Below, piece after piece: positions 18,783 to 28,928 of a DNA stretch of 34,244 nt. This DNA is from Gammaproteobacteria bacterium (GTDB lineage Bacteria; Pseudomonadota; Gammaproteobacteria; Arenicellales; UBA868), in assembly GCA_014239575.1 (NCBI GenBank), contig JAAZYQ010000006.1:1-34244 (forward strand), given 5' to 3'. The notes beneath the pieces are model-generated. The model worked only from the letters and a program-made list of their open reading frames with translations. It was not told the origin of the DNA and ran no database searches. A program made the position numbers and the translations under genes. How positions within the stretch are numbered: position 1 is the first letter of the stretch; each line of letters begins with the position of its first letter.

Positions 18783-20468
18783 ATGCGCGAAAACAATAGC
18801 ACCGTAACACCTGCCCATTTTATCCGCCAAAAGATCGCGGCGGATCTGGCCGCTGGCAAGTACACTGAGGGCATAACGACTCGTTTTCCGCCCGAGCCCA
18901 ACGGCTATCTGCATATCGGTCATGCAAAATCGATCTGTCTGAATTTTGGATTAGCCAAAGAATTCAGCGGACGCTGTTTTCTGCGCTTCGACGACACCAA
19001 CCCCGACCGGGAGAGCCCGGAGTTTGTCAAGGCCATCAAAGAAGATGTGAAATGGCTAGGCTTTGACTGGAGCGACCGACTACGGCACGCCTCAGACTAC
19101 TTTGAGCCGTTATACCAATGGGCAGTGGAGTTGGTTGAGAATGGTCACGCTTATGTCTGCGATCTAAGCGCTGAGGAAATTCGGGCTACCCGAGGCACCC
19201 TCACCCTTCCCGGCAGCAACAGCCCGTACCGGGATCGCAGCGCTGAAGAAAACCTTGAACTCCTGGCGCAGATGCGCGCTGGAGAATTTGCCGACGGTAG
19301 CCGCGTTCTACGGGCGCGGATAGACATGGCATCACCCAATCTACACCTGCGGGATCCGACTCTATACCGGATCCGCCACCAGACGCACCATAATACCGGG
19401 GATCGCTGGTGTATTTACCCGATGTACGACTTTACTCATCCCCTGTCAGACGCTATCGAAGGGGTGACCCATTCGCTGTGTACTCTGGAATTTGAGGACA
19501 ATCGAGCTCTGTATGATTGGGTGCTTGAACACGTATCGATCCCGTCCCGCCCTTACCAGACCGAGTTCTCCCGCCTGTCACTGGAATACACGGTAGTCAG
19601 CAAGCGGCTTTTGACCACCTTGGTCAGCGAACGTGTGGTCGACGGCTGGGATGATCCACGCATGCCGACTCTTTCGGGACTGCGGCGGCGAGGTTATTCG
19701 CCCGCCTCACTTCGGGACTTCTGCAACCGGATCGGAGTCACACGCAATCAGCAGCACGTTGAACTCAGTGTGCTGGAGAATTGTATCCGTGAGGATCTTG
19801 AGCGGACCGCCGCACGGGCTTTTGCTGTCATTCGTCCTCTCAAACTGGTGATCGACAACTATCCACAAGACCAGGAAGAATTCTTTGAGGCCGCCAACCA
19901 TCCGGCGGACCCCGCGCGCGGCTCAAGAGCGGTGAGTTTCTGCCGCGAACTCTATATCGAACAGGACGATTTCATCGAAGATCCACCGCGAAAATTCTTC
20001 CGCCTCTCTCCTGGACGCGAAGTGCGGCTACGCTATGCCTACCTGGTTACCTGTACCAAGGTAATCCACGATGAGCAGGGCAACGTCACGCAAGTGCACT
20101 GCACCTATGACCCTCAAAGTCGTGGCGGCAATCCAGCTGACGGCCGCAAGGTCAAAGGTACCATTCATTGGACCTCAGCCCGTCACAGCAAAAAAGCGCA
20201 GATTCGACTGTATCAGCCGCTGTTCAAAGATTCACAGCCGCGCTTCTCGTCTCAGGACGATCTTCACGATAGCCTTAATGAAAATTCACTAGTCACGATA
20301 GATGATGCTCAGATTGAGCCAAGCCTGGTAGAGGCCACTGCAGGCAATACCTTTCAGTTCGAACGCCTCGGTTACTTCTGTGTTGACCGCGATAGCGCGC
20401 CAGAAAAAATGATATTTAACCGGACTGTCCCTTTGCGCGATACCTGGGCTCGGGTAAAGGCGCGCTAA
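18783..20468 (+). CDS. glnS: Glutaminyl-tRNA synthetase
   Basis: FPPEPNGYLHIGHAKSICLNFGLA, CTLEFEDNRALYDWVLE, VVSKRLL. Confidence 0.97.
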   Translation: MRENNSTVTPAHFIRQKIAADLAAGKYTEGITTRFPPEPNGYLHIGHAKSICLNFGLAKEFSGRCFLRFDDTNPDRESPEFVKAIKEDVKWLGFDWSDRLRHASDYFEPLYQWAVELVENGHAYVCDLSAEEIRATRGTLTLPGSNSPYRDRSAEENLELLAQMRAGEFADGSRVLRARIDMASPNLHLRDPTLYRIRHQTHHNTGDRWCIYPMYDFTHPLSDAIEGVTHSLCTLEFEDNRALYDWVLEHVSIPSRPYQTEFSRLSLEYTVVSKRLLTTLVSERVVDGWDDPRMPTLSGLRRRGYSPASLRDFCNRIGVTRNQQHVELSVLENCIREDLERTAARAFAVIRPLKLVIDNYPQDQEEFFEAANHPADPARGSRAVSFCRELYIEQDDFIEDPPRKFFRLSPGREVRLRYAYLVTCTKVIHDEQGNVTQVHCTYDPQSRGGNPADGRKVKGTIHWTSARHSKKAQIRLYQPLFKDSQPRFSSQDDLHDSLNENSLVTIDDAQIEPSLVEATAGNTFQFERLGYFCVDRDSAPEKMIFNRTVPLRDTWARVKAR

Positions 20469-20490
20469 GCAAAAACTATTTGAGCCCGGT

Positions 20491-23400
20491 TTAGTCTGGA
20501 GCTCGAATCAGACCCCGGCTGAGCCGACGGGCTGCCCACCAGGAACCAACATTCGCTTGTAGTACCAAAGCGCTTGGCGTCACCACCAGAGTGAGCACCG
20601 TGGCGAAACTCAGGCCGAAAACGATCGAGGTGGCTAACTGTGTCCACCACTGGGTAGAGGGCGCGCCCTGGGTCACCTCTCGCGAAAGGAAATCTATATT
20701 AATACCCAGCATCATCGGCAACAGCCCCAATATGGTTGTCACGGTAGTTAGCATCACTGGACGAAGTCGCTGAGCCCCAGAACGCAGCACCGCCTCCACT
20801 GGATCGGCGATGGTCTGGCGAAGCCGGACATAGGTATCAATCAGGACAATATTATTGTTGACCACAATACCGGCCAGGGCAATCACACCAATGCCGTTCA
20901 TAACGATGCCAAAAGGTGATCCGGTAGCCATTAAACCAATCAGCACGCCGACCGTAGACATCACTACAGCAAAAAGTATCAGGAAGGCTTGATAGAAGCT
21001 GTTGAACTGCGTTACCAGTATCAGCCCCATCACGAACAATGCCACCAAGAAAGCCTTGCCCAGGAACGCCTTGGCCTTGGCCTGCTCTTCATCCTCTCCC
21101 TTGAATGTGACCTGGATCCGAGGATCAAGAGGAGACTTTGCCAGCCACGACTCTAATTCTTGCAATTTAGCGTCGGCCAGCACCCCATCATCCACATCGG
21201 CTTTGACCGTGATTACCCTAAATCCGTCGACGCGCTTGAGCATCCCCGTTTTTTGGCGGGCCTCACGCGCCACAAAATTCGACACCGGTATCGAACCCGC
21301 TGGCGTGCTGACACGAACCTCGCTCAAACCCGTAATAGTCCTGTCGGACTCAGGAAAGCGCACCCGGATTTCGATCTCATCTGCACTGTCGTCAGGACGA
21401 TATTCGCCAATTTTGTAACCGCCAGTTGTCATCTGGATCATATTGCCGACCTTCCCGATATCGACCCCGTACTTGGCGGCCTGGGCGCGATCAACTTGCA
21501 GGGTCCAATCGATACCCGGCAAGGGCCGAGAGTCCTCGATACTATTTAGCCCGGTCATACCGTCGAACTGAGCTCGAACTATTGCAGCGGCCGGCACCAG
21601 CAGTTCCGGATAATCGGAAGAAAGTTGTAGTTGGAGGGGTTTGCCGACGGGGGGTCCACCTTCTTCCTTGCGCAGATCAATAATCACCCCGGAAAAATCA
21701 GCCAAGCGCTCACGCAATGTCTGAAAAATTTGGTTGACCCGTGGCCGGTGGCGCCAGTCAGCAAATTCCAGTGATATCGAACCGACAATATCCTCGGCTT
21801 CTTCGCTGTTGGCATTGCCGCCGACTCGCGTATAAAAAGTACGCACGCCGCGAATATCCAAAACCCGTTGCTCCACCGCTCGCATGATCTCATCCTGCTC
21901 ATCTACTGACAGGTTGCCACGCGCACGGACCTGAATCTGAGCATTATCAGGTTCAACATCGGGGAAAAACTCCACCCCAGGTCCGATTCGTCCGTAAAGA
22001 AGGAGTACGCCAATAAGCAATCCAATTGCCAAAGCCATCACCTGACCGGGCCTTTTCACTGCCTGGGCCAAAAACGCGAGATACCGCCCGGTAAATCCGC
22101 TGATACTAAAAAGATCACCACTTTCCCCTGCATTCAGCGTGCGCAGGGCTCGACTGCTGATATCAGCAGGTTTACCAATTAAGGCGCCCACCGTGGGTAC
22201 GAAAATAAGCGCCATCAATAATGAGGCACTCAGAGTCATCAGCACTGTCATTGGCAGAAACTTCATGAACTCACCAACGATCCCAGGCCAGAACACCAAC
22301 GGTAAAAAGGCTGCCAGTGTGGTCGCAGTCGAGGCAATGATTGGGGCGGCCATGCGCTGAGAAGCCTGCAGATAAGCCTGCCGACGCGGGACGGCTTCAC
22401 TCAACCTGCGGTCGGCAAACTCGGTTACGACGATAGCGCCATCAACAAGCATCCCCACTGCAAGAATAAGGCTGAATAACACCACAATATTCAGTGACAC
22501 CTCCAGCAGGTAAAGCAACAGCAAGGCCGTTAGAAAAGAACCAGGAATAGCCATGCCGACTAAGGCACCACTACGTACGCCCAGTGCGGCAATAACAACC
22601 ACCATCACCAGAATGACGGCACTCAGCACACTATTCTGCAAGTCGCTCAGCATCGTGCGAATCTGGTTGGAGCGATCCTGCGAATAGCTGACCTGTACCG
22701 ACTCGCGCAGTGTCGTTGGCCACTTGAGCTGTTCACCTTTGACCACCGCTCGGATTTTTTCAATCGTGGCGATGACATTTTCTCCCGACCGTTTCGATAC
22801 TTCCAATGCCACAGCAGGTTTACCGTTGACCCGGGCATAAGTTGAAGGGTCGCGGAAGGTACGCCGGACCTGCGCAATATCGCCGACAGTGACCACTGAG
22901 TCCCCATCAGTTAAAACCGGCAGGCCAACGATATCGAGCACACTTTCGAACAGGCCAGGTACCTTGATCGAAAAGCGACCCTGCCCGGTATCCTGTACCC
23001 CGGCAGCCACCAACAGATTCGAGCCACTTACGGTAGCCGCGGCGAGGGCGGGATCAAGCCCGTAACTCTCCAAGCGCAAAGGATCAACGATGACCTCCAC
23101 AACCTCATCTCGGTTACCGGCAAGTTTTGCCTCAAGCACCTCTCCAATTCCCTCGACGGCATCCTTTAGGTCCTGGGCGAGATCATAAAGCGCGCGATCC
23201 GGCACATCTCCCGAAAGAATGACCACGACGACCGGAAACAGACTGAAGTTAACCTCATGCACTTCGGGATCATCAGATGCTGCCGGGAGTTGGGTTTTCG
23301 CCAGATCGACCGCTTCGCGGACATCTTGCAGCGCGGTATCCGCATCGAACCCCGCGTCAAACTCCAATAACACGTTAGCGCCACCCTCGTAACCGGACGA

Positions 23401-23643
23401 ACGTATCTCCTTAACCCCTTCTATCGTCTTTAGCTCCTGCTCCAGGGGTCGAATCAGCAGTCGCTCGGCATCTTCTGGGGATATGCCGTCATGGTTCACC
23501 GTGACATAAATGATCGGAATATCGATATCCGGCTCAGATTCCTTTGGAATATCCCGGTAGGCAAAAGAACCCGCTATTAAAATGAACACCAGAACACACA
23601 GCACTGTCCGCGAATAATTGAACGCTGTACCAACGAAAGACAT
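20491..23643 (-). CDS. RND family efflux transporter permease subunit
   Basis: 1050 aa AcrB/HAE-like architecture; IPKESEPDIDIP N-terminal motif; GMLVDGAIVVTEFADR and GIVVNNNIVLIDTY repeats. Confidence 0.94.
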   Translation of the reverse strand: MSFVGTAFNYSRTVLCVLVFILIAGSFAYRDIPKESEPDIDIPIIYVTVNHDGISPEDAERLLIRPLEQELKTIEGVKEIRSSGYEGGANVLLEFDAGFDADTALQDVREAVDLAKTQLPAASDDPEVHEVNFSLFPVVVVILSGDVPDRALYDLAQDLKDAVEGIGEVLEAKLAGNRDEVVEVIVDPLRLESYGLDPALAAATVSGSNLLVAAGVQDTGQGRFSIKVPGLFESVLDIVGLPVLTDGDSVVTVGDIAQVRRTFRDPSTYARVNGKPAVALEVSKRSGENVIATIEKIRAVVKGEQLKWPTTLRESVQVSYSQDRSNQIRTMLSDLQNSVLSAVILVMVVVIAALGVRSGALVGMAIPGSFLTALLLLYLLEVSLNIVVLFSLILAVGMLVDGAIVVTEFADRRLSEAVPRRQAYLQASQRMAAPIIASTATTLAAFLPLVFWPGIVGEFMKFLPMTVLMTLSASLLMALIFVPTVGALIGKPADISSRALRTLNAGESGDLFSISGFTGRYLAFLAQAVKRPGQVMALAIGLLIGVLLLYGRIGPGVEFFPDVEPDNAQIQVRARGNLSVDEQDEIMRAVEQRVLDIRGVRTFYTRVGGNANSEEAEDIVGSISLEFADWRHRPRVNQIFQTLRERLADFSGVIIDLRKEEGGPPVGKPLQLQLSSDYPELLVPAAAIVRAQFDGMTGLNSIEDSRPLPGIDWTLQVDRAQAAKYGVDIGKVGNMIQMTTGGYKIGEYRPDDSADEIEIRVRFPESDRTITGLSEVRVSTPAGSIPVSNFVAREARQKTGMLKRVDGFRVITVKADVDDGVLADAKLQELESWLAKSPLDPRIQVTFKGEDEEQAKAKAFLGKAFLVALFVMGLILVTQFNSFYQAFLILFAVVMSTVGVLIGLMATGSPFGIVMNGIGVIALAGIVVNNNIVLIDTYVRLRQTIADPVEAVLRSGAQRLRPVMLTTVTTILGLLPMMLGINIDFLSREVTQGAPSTQWWTQLATSIVFGLSFATVLTLVVTPSALVLQANVGSWWAARRLSRGLIRAPD

Positions 23644-23659
23644 AAAACTCAGCCGTGAT

Positions 23660-24745
23660 CTATTGCAGGTTACGGCTAACCGTCACCTGCTGACCCACCG
23701 AGACAAATTCGTGCCCCACCGTGATCAGTTCGATCGTATCCGGCAATCCGCCCAGCCACATACCATCAGGCGTGTCCAAGATCAGATCTACCGGCAGGAA
23801 GCGTACCCGGCTGCTGTTATCAATAATCTTGACACCAACCCGACCTTCGTCATCCAGAGTCAGCACCGCTGGGGTGAGGAGATGCCCTGGAGTCGTGCCC
23901 AGATTCAAACTGATCTTGGCTGTCATCCCACTGGCTACGGCAAGATTCTTATTGGACGCGGTGACTTCGACTCGAAAGGTTCGGGTTGCGCTATCGCTCG
24001 CGTGAGCAATAAAGGTCACCATACCGGTTAGCTGTTGACCGCTGGACAAAGTCAATTGAGCCGGCATACCGGTGCGCAGTTGTCCGATATCCCGCTCTGA
24101 GGCCTGACCACTGATAACCACCTCCGATAAATCCAACAAATCCGCGACCGGATCTCCCACATCGAGATAGTCGCCAATCTCGACGAAACGTCGCTCAATG
24201 ATCCCTGCGAAAGGTGCCGTTACCCGGGTATGGCGCATATCAAGCTCAATACCTTGCAGCAAGGCTTTGGCCGCTTCCAGCAGCGCCTGAGCCTCGGCCA
24301 CCGTGGTCTTGGAACTGAGTTTCTTTTTCGAAAGCTCAGACGCTGCCCGGTACTCGGTCTGGCGCTGAGCTACCAGCGCCTTGGCTTGGCGTTGGCGGGC
24401 TTTGCGATCACGGATATCAATCCGAATCACCACATCACCGGCCTTCAGCATCTCGCCTTCATTAGATTGAACCACAACAACAGCACCGGCGGTCTGCGCC
24501 CGCAACTGTACAGTCCGCTTCGGCTGCGTCACTCCCATCAAGTGAAGCTCTCGTGCAACGGGAGCCGCAGCCAGAATACGTACCTGGACAGCGGGCGGCA
24601 GTACCGATCGAGAACCCGTGTTTTCAGCTGAACCGGCCGATACACTCGGCACCGAGCTGAGCTTTTGGTCAACCAGCAAACCCGAGCCAATCCAGGCGCT
24701 GACAGCCAACAGTAGCGTGGCCGCCAGAAGAACAGATTTTTTCAT
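23660..24745 (-). CDS. RND efflux periplasmic adaptor (membrane fusion protein)
   Basis: N-terminal signal/anchor; VQLRAQTAGAVVVVQSNEGEMLKAGDVVIRID lipoyl-type motif; VTAPFAGIIERRFVEIGDYL. Confidence 0.93.
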   Translation of the reverse strand: MKKSVLLAATLLLAVSAWIGSGLLVDQKLSSVPSVSAGSAENTGSRSVLPPAVQVRILAAAPVARELHLMGVTQPKRTVQLRAQTAGAVVVVQSNEGEMLKAGDVVIRIDIRDRKARQRQAKALVAQRQTEYRAASELSKKKLSSKTTVAEAQALLEAAKALLQGIELDMRHTRVTAPFAGIIERRFVEIGDYLDVGDPVADLLDLSEVVISGQASERDIGQLRTGMPAQLTLSSGQQLTGMVTFIAHASDSATRTFRVEVTASNKNLAVASGMTAKISLNLGTTPGHLLTPAVLTLDDEGRVGVKIIDNSSRVRFLPVDLILDTPDGMWLGGLPDTIELITVGHEFVSVGQQVTVSRNLQ

Positions 24746-25693
24746 TCCAGCATATTCCTTAGCCCCTATCGATCCGAGCGCAAACTTGTCGAAGCTTCAA
24801 TTGCACAATAGTTGCTTAATCAGAGCCGGCTCAAGAACTCGCGATCAGCCGACTGTCGCCGGGTCAGTCTCAGATCTTGCGCCAGTATTGTGGTTAAACT
24901 GCCAAGCGCCCAAACCATCGTTACTCTCAGTCGCTGATCCTTTTGGGAAAAAAGTTCGGAAAACATTATAACCTTGAGCCTTGTGAATCCGCCGGTATTA
25001 CTCTCACTTGTGACATAAGTCAGTCCTGGGCGCTGACTCGGGGGATTAATTTGGGGACATCAATCCGGATGGAAGTCGGCTTTGCCTTAGCCTATACGGG
25101 CCATCCCAGAGTCTGTATCGCCTAACCCTGTATTTAATCCAGATTTGATCCGATGCTGCGATCACGTCGGGCACACTACACTTTCTGCCCTATGGCTATT
25201 CCGCTTGGGGATCGGCAATGGAGGTGGCCCGCATCGTTGAACTGGGCTCCACCCCCAACTACTGATCTCGACAGCGCCATAACCCACGGCTACCGCTAGC
25301 GAGTCGGATCATGACGCCTGACTGGCATAGTTGGATTGAATGCGGGATTGGCTATCGAGCAACACCTTCGCCAGACTCTCGGCGCACCCCAATTTAAGCC
25401 TGTCGAAACTCCTTTAGCATAGGGTTCGCAACGATCTTCGCGACAAGAAAATGGACGTGGCTTCTTCCATTGGCGTGACTAAATCACCCTGGCGCCACAC
25501 TTGTAGAACCAACATCCATCGCCGGCGGATCTTAATACTGGTTAATGGGAAAGTTGCGTTGATTCAAGCAACCCACTAAAGTGGCGATACGACCACATTG
25601 ACACGTTGCCTCTTATGAGGCCCGGCGCACCAGGATTTCCCAAACAGTGCAGCATCCGAAAACGGGTTGGCCTTGGGGTTATGACCAAAAACC

Positions 25694-25712
25694 CTGCCTA
25701 ATTACCAGGCAG
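25694..25712 (+). promoter_or_regulatory. Hairpin CTGCCT AATTACC AGGCAG in the leader of the second binding-protein gene
   Basis: 6-bp perfect inverted repeat ending 20 nt before the ATG; function is inference. Confidence 0.35.
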
Positions 25713-25732
25713 ACAAAATGTGAGGATGAAAT

Positions 25733-26917
25733 ATGAAACTCCGAATTGTTCTACTTTCAGTAGTCGCCGCTCTAACGGCCCTGCCGGCCGTCGCAGCAGA
25801 GACGGTCAAGATTGGCTTTGTGACCACGTTGACGACCCCAGCCGGTGCGCTTGGTCGGGATCAGATAGACGCGGCCAACATCGCGCTTGACCATATCGGC
25901 CATAAAATGGGCGGCAAGGACGTTGAATTTATCGTTGAAGACGACGGATTCAAACCAGAGATTGGTAAGCAGAAAACCGACAAACTGGTGAAGCAGGATG
26001 ATGTAGATTTTATTGCCGGCTTCCTCTGGTCACATGTCCTTTTGGCCTCAAAGAAATCAGCTCTGGATGGAGGGAAATTCCTGATTAGCGCCAATGCTGG
26101 CCCCTCGCCGCTGGCAGGCAAAGCATGCCATAAGAACTTCTTCTCTTCTTCCTGGCAAAACGACCAAAACCCAATGGCGACCGGCGAAGTGCTGAACAGC
26201 AAGGGTGTCAAAAAACTTTATATCATGTCACCGAACTATGCTGCGGGGAAAAACATGGTCTCCGGTGTTGAGCGCACTTTCAAGGGTGAAGTCGTCGGCA
26301 AAGATATGACCAAGTGGGGCAAAGACATGCAGCTCGACTTCTCTGCCGAATTGGCCAAAGCAAAAGCATCAGGTGCTGACGCGATCTTTGTATTTTATCC
26401 AGGCCCAGCCGGACCGGCATTCATTAAGCAATATGAGCAGGCAGGCCTGCGCGGTACGATTCCCCTTTACACGGTATTCACGGTCGACGCCTTGTCATTG
26501 GCGCGCCTGCAGAAAGCCGGGCTCGGGGGTGTTTTAGGCTCATGGAACACCATGTTCTGGGCGCCGGATCTGGACAACGCCACTAATAAGCGTTTTGTTG
26601 CGGATTTCAAAGCCAAAACCGGACGTTACCCGACCCACTACGCCGCTCAGGCTTATGATGCAATCATGCTGATCAAGAGCGGTGTCGATGCTGTCGATGG
26701 CAACACAGATGATCAGGACGGAATTCGGGCAGCCTTGAGCAAGGCCGATTTTCCGAGCGTCCGCGGGAAATATCGCTATGGGCCGAACCATTTCCCGATC
26801 CAGAACTTCTATCTTCGTACGGTTAAAGCCGATGCCAATGGGGACTGGTTTGTGTCATATGTATCTACCGTTCTTACAGACCACCAGGATACCTACTACG
26901 ATCAGTGCCATTTGTAG
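25733..26917 (+). CDS. HAAT-type ABC transporter substrate-binding protein, secreted (system 2)
   Basis: Signal peptide MKLRIVLLSVVAALTALPAVAAET; periplasmic-binding motifs; GAGG upstream. Confidence 0.94.
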   Translation: MKLRIVLLSVVAALTALPAVAAETVKIGFVTTLTTPAGALGRDQIDAANIALDHIGHKMGGKDVEFIVEDDGFKPEIGKQKTDKLVKQDDVDFIAGFLWSHVLLASKKSALDGGKFLISANAGPSPLAGKACHKNFFSSSWQNDQNPMATGEVLNSKGVKKLYIMSPNYAAGKNMVSGVERTFKGEVVGKDMTKWGKDMQLDFSAELAKAKASGADAIFVFYPGPAGPAFIKQYEQAGLRGTIPLYTVFTVDALSLARLQKAGLGGVLGSWNTMFWAPDLDNATNKRFVADFKAKTGRYPTHYAAQAYDAIMLIKSGVDAVDGNTDDQDGIRAALSKADFPSVRGKYRYGPNHFPIQNFYLRTVKADANGDWFVSYVSTVLTDHQDTYYDQCHL

Positions 26918-26940
26918 CGTTGTTTTCTCGTTCCTGATAG

Positions 26941-26975
26941 ACGCCCGGCAGATTGATCTAAAATCTGCCGGGCGT
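26941..26975 (+). promoter_or_regulatory. Strong intercistronic stem-loop: 14-bp perfect stem (ACGCCCGGCAGATT / AATCTGCCGGGCGT), 7-nt loop
   Basis: Read directly from sequence, between the binding-protein stop and livH start. Confidence 0.8.
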
Positions 26976-27028
26976 ATTCCGGCGCTTTCATTTGACCTTC
27001 TTCGCGTCTCACTGATTCAGAGATCACC

Positions 27029-27952
27029 ATGGACTGGACACTGCTGACCGTACAACTGCTGAACGGTCTGCAACTGGGAATTCTGTTGTTTTTACTGGCG
27101 TCGGGGCTGACGCTGATCTTCGGCATCATGGATGTAGTGAACCTGGCGCACGGCTCACTGTACATGGCCGGCGCGTTCCTGTGTGCCACTTTCACACAAT
27201 GGTTTGACTCGTTTCTTCTCGGCCTGCTCGCAGCACTACCGGCAGTCGCGATTATTGGCCTGCTGGTTGAACTAATCGTAATCCGCCGTCTTTATCAACG
27301 TGACCACCTGGATCATGTCCTGGCGACGTTTGGCCTGATTTTGGCATTTGATACCCTGACACAGATGATCTGGGGGCCAGATGGACAGGTGATTCCACTG
27401 CCAGCCTGGCTCGACGGGCAAGTCACGCTAACCGCCGATATCGTGTTACCTACCTATCGACTTGCCATCATTACAACGGGTTTGCTCGTTGGTGTTGGCC
27501 TTTTTGTGCTGGTTACCCAAACCCGGCTCGGTATGCGCATCCGCGCCGGCGCAACTAACCGAACTATGATCAGTGCGTTGGGAATCAATATCGGCATGTT
27601 ATTTTCGATCGTCTTTGGAATAGGCGCCGTACTGGCTGGCCTGGCCGGGATGATGATCGCCCCGATTACTGAAGCATCGATTGGCATGGGCAACCAAATT
27701 ATCATCGTCGCATTTGTGGTTATCGTCATTGGCGGGATCGGCTCAATCAAAGGTGCTTTCATTGCTGCAATCCTGGTCGGTTTAATCGACACCATGGGGC
27801 GCTCCTATCTCGACGTACTATTCAAATTGTTTATGTCCGCTCAGAACGCTGAAACCTCGGCTCCCGCGATATCGGCCATGCTGATCTACATCCTGATGGC
27901 TGTGATACTGGCCGTTCGACCAACTGGCCTTTTTGGGCCGCGTGGCCGTTGA
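27029..27952 (+). CDS. livH: HAAT-type ABC transporter permease (LivH-like, system 2)
   Basis: LNGLQLGILLFLLASGLTLIFGIMDVVNLAHGSLYMAGAF. Confidence 0.95.
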   Translation: MDWTLLTVQLLNGLQLGILLFLLASGLTLIFGIMDVVNLAHGSLYMAGAFLCATFTQWFDSFLLGLLAALPAVAIIGLLVELIVIRRLYQRDHLDHVLATFGLILAFDTLTQMIWGPDGQVIPLPAWLDGQVTLTADIVLPTYRLAIITTGLLVGVGLFVLVTQTRLGMRIRAGATNRTMISALGINIGMLFSIVFGIGAVLAGLAGMMIAPITEASIGMGNQIIIVAFVVIVIGGIGSIKGAFIAAILVGLIDTMGRSYLDVLFKLFMSAQNAETSAPAISAMLIYILMAVILAVRPTGLFGPRGR

Positions 27953-27965
27953 TTCCAAGTACGCC

Positions 27966-28928
27966 ATGAGTTTGTCTACCCTAACCTTGCGAGGCTTTGT
28001 CACAGTACTGATGCTTGCGGTCCTGGCGCTGGTGCCACCGTTAGTAGACCTTACCGGCAATGCCTTTCTTATCGACCTGGCAACGCGTTGTGTCATTCTG
28101 GCGATCGCTGCCGTCAGCCTCAATTTGATTCTCGGTTATGGCCGGATGATCAGCTTTGGCCACGCAGCCTACCTGGGCATTGGCGCCTATGCCGTCGGAA
28201 TACCGGTCTACTATGAAATTTACAACGGCTATCTTCATATTCTGGTGGCGATGGCGGTATCGGCCGTATTTGCGTTCGCCACTGGTCTGGTCTGCCTGCG
28301 GACCCGGGGCGTGAACTTCATCATGATCACGATGGCTTTCGCCCAGATGGTGTTTTTTACTTTCGTTTCGATGGAAGAATACGGCGGTGACGATGGACTG
28401 GTGATTGAAGTGAGAAGTGAGTTCAGCAGATTCATAAACCTGGAGGATGCGACGACTCTCTACTATGTCTGTTTCGCCTCACTACTGGTGGTGCTTTATC
28501 TGGTTAAACGTATCGTTAGTTCACGCTTTGGCATGGTGATTCGGGGTGCTCGGGGCAATGAGTTACGGATGCAATCCTTGGGTTTTGACACTTTCAGATA
28601 CAAATTGATCTGCTATGTGATCGCCGGCACGATTTGCGGGTTTGCTGGCGCACTACTCGGCAATTTCACTAATTTCATCAGTCCCGAAATGATGGACTGG
28701 ACTCGTTCCGGCGAACTAATCTTTATGGTGGTCCTTGGCGGTGCGGGCAGCCTATTCGGGCCGGTGCTTGGCGTCAGCGTATTTTTGTTGTTGGAAGAGT
28801 TCCTATCAGGGCTTTGGCTTTACTGGCAGTTGGTTTTCGGAATATTTCTTATCCTGGTGGTGCTATTTGCCAACGGCGGCATCGACAGTTGGCTGAGCGG
28901 ACGCAGCAAACGATCCCATGACAGCTAA
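27966..28928 (+). CDS. livM: HAAT-type ABC transporter permease (LivM-like, system 2)
   Basis: AAVSLNLILGYGRMISFGHAAYLGIGAYAVG; ATG at 27966 preferred over ORF start 27933. Confidence 0.94.
   Translation: MSLSTLTLRGFVTVLMLAVLALVPPLVDLTGNAFLIDLATRCVILAIAAVSLNLILGYGRMISFGHAAYLGIGAYAVGIPVYYEIYNGYLHILVAMAVSAVFAFATGLVCLRTRGVNFIMITMAFAQMVFFTFVSMEEYGGDDGLVIEVRSEFSRFINLEDATTLYYVCFASLLVVLYLVKRIVSSRFGMVIRGARGNELRMQSLGFDTFRYKLICYVIAGTICGFAGALLGNFTNFISPEMMDWTRSGELIFMVVLGGAGSLFGPVLGVSVFLLLEEFLSGLWLYWQLVFGIFLILVVLFANGGIDSWLSGRSKRSHDS

Noticed and set aside
18768-18785. Possible leaderless glnS transcript (CATACT about 10 nt before the ATG, no Shine-Dalgarno)
   Set aside because: No matching -35 element; a single weak -10-like hexamer is not adequate evidence without transcription start mapping.
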